Shown: in pieces, positions 61,541 through 64,000 of the stretch | How positions within the stretch are numbered: the first letter of the stretch is position 1 | Layout: the number at the start of each line of letters is the position of its first letter | Origin: Comamonas sp. lk | GTDB taxonomy: Bacteria; Pseudomonadota; Gammaproteobacteria; Burkholderiales; Burkholderiaceae_C | DNA: 64,000 bases | Assembly (NCBI RefSeq): GCF_900564145.1 | Contig: NZ_UOOB01000002.1 | Span: forward strand, 620,001 to 684,000 | Reading direction: 5' to 3' | Translations under genes and position numbers: made by a program | The notes under the pieces: generated by a model | Database searches by the model: none | Told to the model about the DNA's origin: nothing | Seen by the model: the letters and a program-made list of their open reading frames with translations, nothing else

Positions 61541-62281
61541 TCAGTATCCGTGCTCAAGTCGGAACTCGCGTGCCTTGCCAAAGTGGCCGTTACCCATGAA
61601 AGGGACTGGCGGACGCAGGGCCGACAGCGGAGACGGGTGGTTGCTCATCAGCACCAGATGCCCCTTGTCTTCGGGAATAAACACCCGCTTCGATTGCGCA
61701 TGCGCCCCCCACAGCATGAACACCGTGGGGCGGCCCTGCTCTGCCACTTGGCGAATGATGGCGTCGGTCAACGCCTCCCAGCCGCGCTTGCTGTGGCTGG
61801 CGGCCTGACCTTCTTCCACGGTCAGGCAGGTGTTGAGCAGCAACACGCCGTGCTGCGCCCACGCCACCAGACTGCCGCCCGGCTGGGGAAAGGCGGGAAA
61901 TGGCGTTCCCAGATCCCGCAGCATTTCCTTGAAGATGTTTTGCAGCGAGGGCGGTATGCGCACGCCCGGCGCGACGGAGAAAGCCAGCCCCTCGGCCTGA
62001 CCACGGCCATGGTAGGGGTCCTGCCCCAGGATGACCACGCGCACGTCTTCGGGTGCAGTCAGCTCCAGCGCCCGCAGCGGCTGAGGCGGAAAAATCACGG
62101 CGCCCGCATCCAGACGCTGCTGCAGATAAGCCTGCAGGCGCTGACCTGCGGCTGCGGCGAAAAATTGATCCACCACCGGCTTCCAGCCGGAGGCCACGGA
62201 CCAGTCAGCAGGATGGGCCGTCTGCAACTGCGATGTTCCAGCAGGGTGGGAGTTTGAAGAGTTTGTCATCGTATGGCTCAT
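61541..62281 (-). CDS. ung: Uracil-DNA glycosylase
   Basis: A 246-residue family-1 glycosylase that removes uracil from DNA and starts base-excision repair. The catalytic water-activating motif is VVILGQDPYHGRGQAEGLAF with D88. The leucine-loop motif is LMSNHPSPLSALR with its His, and LLNTCLTVEEGQAASH is also conserved. An N-terminal extension of about 25 residues is non-conserved. It converges with the transporter gene (18-bp gap) and is divergent from the winged-helix regulator. Confidence 0.97.
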   Translation of the reverse strand: MSHTMTNSSNSHPAGTSQLQTAHPADWSVASGWKPVVDQFFAAAAGQRLQAYLQQRLDAGAVIFPPQPLRALELTAPEDVRVVILGQDPYHGRGQAEGLAFSVAPGVRIPPSLQNIFKEMLRDLGTPFPAFPQPGGSLVAWAQHGVLLLNTCLTVEEGQAASHSKRGWEALTDAIIRQVAEQGRPTVFMLWGAHAQSKRVFIPEDKGHLVLMSNHPSPLSALRPPVPFMGNGHFGKAREFRLEHGY

Positions 62282-62455
62282 TGCCGATTTTTCAGGTTCT
62301 CACGCTGCAACGCATGGAAAAAGCACAGAACAGGCCGGCAAAATACCTGATATCAGTGAGTGACAAAGGTTACAAAAGTACCAAAAATTGCTGCATACCA
62401 GGCTGATCGCTATCTCGCACCGTTGGCGCAAGTACTGGCCTGAACAGGAGTTCCT

Positions 62456-62848
62456 ATGCACCCATTCGCTGCTGCCACCCAGGTTCTGCATTCCAGCTCT
62501 GCTCACCATGGGGAATCCGGCCATGCGGCCAAGGGCTTCCGATTTGCCGGCTGGGAGCTGCATACGCGCTCACGCAAGCTGCGCAGCTGCGACGGCCAGG
62601 AGGTGGGCCTGACCAAGACCGAGTACGCCCTGCTGCTGATCTTGCTCAAACACCCCCGAAAAATCATGAGCCGTGACTCCATCATGGACATGACCCAAGC
62701 CGAAGACAAAACCTACGACCGCGCCATTGATGTGCAGATACTGCGTCTGCGCCGCAAGATCGAAAGCAGGAAAGGCGCGCCCGTGCTGCTCAAGACCAAG
62801 CGCAGCGCAGGCTATTTTCTGGATACCGAAGTTCAGCCTCTGGACTGA
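62456..62848 (+). CDS. Stand-alone winged-helix regulator (OmpR/PhoB-type DNA-binding domain only)
   Basis: A 130-residue protein made almost wholly of the C-terminal DNA-binding domain of OmpR-family regulators: GWELHTRSRKLRSCDGQEVG, LTKTEYALLLILLKHPRKIM, recognition region TYDRAIDVQILRLRRKIESR and the wing LLKTKRSAGYFLD. There is no receiver domain; the 27 residues before it are not receiver-like. An AGGAG lies 6-7 bases before the ATG, and the upstream 174 bp hold no remnant of a receiver, so this is a complete small gene rather than a broken one. No sensor kinase is nearby. Its target and signal are unknown. Confidence 0.88.
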   Translation: MHPFAAATQVLHSSSAHHGESGHAAKGFRFAGWELHTRSRKLRSCDGQEVGLTKTEYALLLILLKHPRKIMSRDSIMDMTQAEDKTYDRAIDVQILRLRRKIESRKGAPVLLKTKRSAGYFLDTEVQPLD

Positions 62849-62859
62849 ACCCCTACCCC

Positions 62860-63660
62860 TCAAGCAAACAGCTTGGCCAGAGCTTCGCCGGGCTCGGGTG
62901 CACGCATAAAGGCCTCGCCCACCAGGAAGGCGTTGATGCCGGCGTCGCGCAAGGTCTTCACGTCGGCGGAGGTCAAGATTCCCGATTCGGTCACCAGCAG
63001 GCGATCGGCAGGCACGTTTTTCTGCAGCTCCAGCGTGGTTTCGATATGGACTTCGAAACTGCGCAGATCGCGGTTGTTGATGCCCACCAGCTCGGTCTTG
63101 AGCTTGAGCGCACGCTCCAGCTCCTTGGCATCATGCACTTCCACCAGCACGGCCATATCCAGGCTGCGGGCAATCTGCTCCATATCGGCCATCTGCGCAT
63201 CATCCAGACAGGCGGCAATCAGCAAGATGGCATCGGCGCCCATGGCTCGCGACTCATAGATCTGATAGGGATCGACCATGAAATCTTTGCGCAGCACGGG
63301 CAGCGTGGTGCTGGCACGGGCTTGCTTCAAGAAGTCGGGCTGGCCCTGAAAAAACTGGCGGTCGGTCAGCACCGACAGACAGGCGGCATTGATCTTGCCA
63401 TTGCCCAGCATATAGCTCTGGGCGATGTCCGCAGGATCGAAGTCCTGGCGGATCACGCCCTTGCTGGGACTGGCTTTCTTGACTTCGGCAATCACGGCAG
63501 CTTGGCCGGCCGAGATCTTGGCGCGCAGCGCGCCCACGAAATCGCGGGTCGATACGCGGCTTTCGGCGTCGTGGCGCATGGCCTCAAAAGACAGGCGCTT
63601 TTTGGCGGCTGCCACTTCCTGGACTTTGACGTCGCAGATTTTCTTCAAAATGTCAGACAT
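62860..63660 (-). CDS. trpC: Indole-3-glycerol phosphate synthase
   Basis: A 266-residue TIM-barrel enzyme of tryptophan synthesis closing the indole ring. [20 protein letters not shown] carries the catalytic Lys of strand 1, [20 protein letters not shown] the second Lys, and [20 protein letters not shown] and [12 protein letters not shown] the later strands. It is the free form, not fused to TrpF as in E. coli. The ATG at 63660 has AAGGA upstream; one at 63684 is also in frame. It follows trpD by 35 bp, so it is in a trp operon entering from the right edge. Confidence 0.96.
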   Translation of the reverse strand: MSDILKKICDVKVQEVAAAKKRLSFEAMRHDAESRVSTRDFVGALRAKISAGQAAVIAEVKKASPSKGVIRQDFDPADIAQSYMLGNGKINAACLSVLTDRQFFQGQPDFLKQARASTTLPVLRKDFMVDPYQIYESRAMGADAILLIAACLDDAQMADMEQIARSLDMAVLVEVHDAKELERALKLKTELVGINNRDLRSFEVHIETTLELQKNVPADRLLVTESGILTSADVKTLRDAGINAFLVGEAFMRAPEPGEALAKLFA

Positions 63661-63695
63661 GGATTCATCCTTGAATTCGCTCATGGCCCACAGGC

Positions 63696-64000
63696 TTATG
63701 CCTGGGCCGAAAATTGCTGTGTATAGCGCACCAGTTCCTGCAGCTTTTTCAGTGCCGCGCCACTGTCCATCGCGCTTTGCGCACGCCCCAGACCATCTTC
63801 AATGGAGCTGGCCGCGTTGGCCGCATACAGCGCAGCGCCAGCATTCAGGCAGACGATATCTCGCGCCGGGCCTTGCTCGCCCTGCAGCACGCCCAGCAGC
63901 ATGGCTTTGGACTCTTCGGGGTTTTCCACTTTCAGCGAACGCGTGCCCGCCATGCGCAGACCAAAGTCTTCGGGGTGGATTTCGTATTCACGCACCACAC
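63696..64000 (-). CDS. trpD: Anthranilate phosphoribosyltransferase, C-terminal part (partial)
   Basis: The last 101 or so codons of TrpD, cut by the right edge of the window. The enzyme joins anthranilate to phosphoribosyl pyrophosphate in tryptophan synthesis. The visible part includes [19 protein letters not shown], a characteristic C-terminal segment, and [20 protein letters not shown], the conserved asparagine-glycine-rich end helix region. The stop is at 63696-63698 and trpC follows. The N-terminal catalytic glycine-rich region lies outside the window. Confidence 0.94.
   Translation of the reverse strand, partial: VVREYEIHPEDFGLRMAGTRSLKVENPEESKAMLLGVLQGEQGPARDIVCLNAGAALYAANAASSIEDGLGRAQSAMDSGAALKKLQELVRYTQQFSAQA

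Overview
The window is a stretch of ordinary, GC-rich bacterial chromosome, most likely from a betaproteobacterium of the family Comamonadaceae and probably Comamonas itself. This rests on the proteins (PurU end, GcvA-type LysR, single-chain acyl-CoA carboxylase, YraN-DiaA-DolP cluster next to rsmI, recG beside oxyR), on a spc-alpha ribosomal cluster of proteobacterial order, and on short hairpin repeats of the AGCGCTTG...AGCTATT type, which I associate with this family. I see no insertion sequence, prophage, integrase, CRISPR array, plasmid gene or rRNA. One tRNA gene (initiator tRNA-Met) is present.

Layout. 1-4 kb: end of purU, a LysR regulator, an orphan ABC substrate-binding protein and a GlcD-like FAD oxidase. 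4-13.6 kb: D-serine dehydratase (dsdA), then an RND heavy-metal efflux operon (C, B, A on the minus strand) divergent from its two-component system, with a 22-bp palindromic box between them. 13.6-16.4 kb: small secreted and hypothetical proteins, a DUF445 membrane protein and a DUF3297 protein. 16.4-19.4 kb: a nitric-oxide defence pair, flavohemoglobin hmp and regulator norR, divergent, with three NorR-type sites and a sigma-54 promoter. 19.4-28.9 kb: FKBP, a secreted protein and an aminotransferase; then a single-chain biotin-dependent carboxylase and an acyl-CoA ligase, divergent from a TetR regulator and a second orphan substrate-binding protein, with two tandem operator-like palindromes. 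29-32 kb: yggS divergent from pilT-pilU. 32-37.1 kb: a beta-hydroxyacid dehydrogenase, dolP, diaA, yraN, rsmI and a YegD-type Hsp70.

37.3-46.2 kb (minus strand): rplN-rplX-rplE-rpsN-rpsH-rplF-rplR-rpsE-rpmD-rplO-secY-rpmJ-rpsM-rpsK-rpsD-rpoA-rplQ, then tRNA-fMet. A good sigma-70 promoter and a 5'-end stem-loop precede rplN, and strong hairpins lie between several genes. 46.7-52.3 kb: glycerol catabolism (glpD divergent from glpR-GNAT-glpK) with an aquaporin that has a water-type, not glycerol-type, filter. 52.5-64 kb: proC, ubiA, oxyR, recG, queA, an orphan Wzz-like protein, an EamA transporter, ung, a stand-alone winged-helix regulator, trpC and the end of trpD.

Most of the window is core housekeeping DNA. 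The parts most worth a second look are the carboxylase/ligase/TetR module with tandem operators, the NorR-hmp control region, the winged-helix protein without a receiver domain, the orphan Wzz, and the RNA hairpins of the ribosomal cluster. I found nothing that is clearly a new defence or mobile system. All family assignments come from reading the proteins and motifs; no database search was run.
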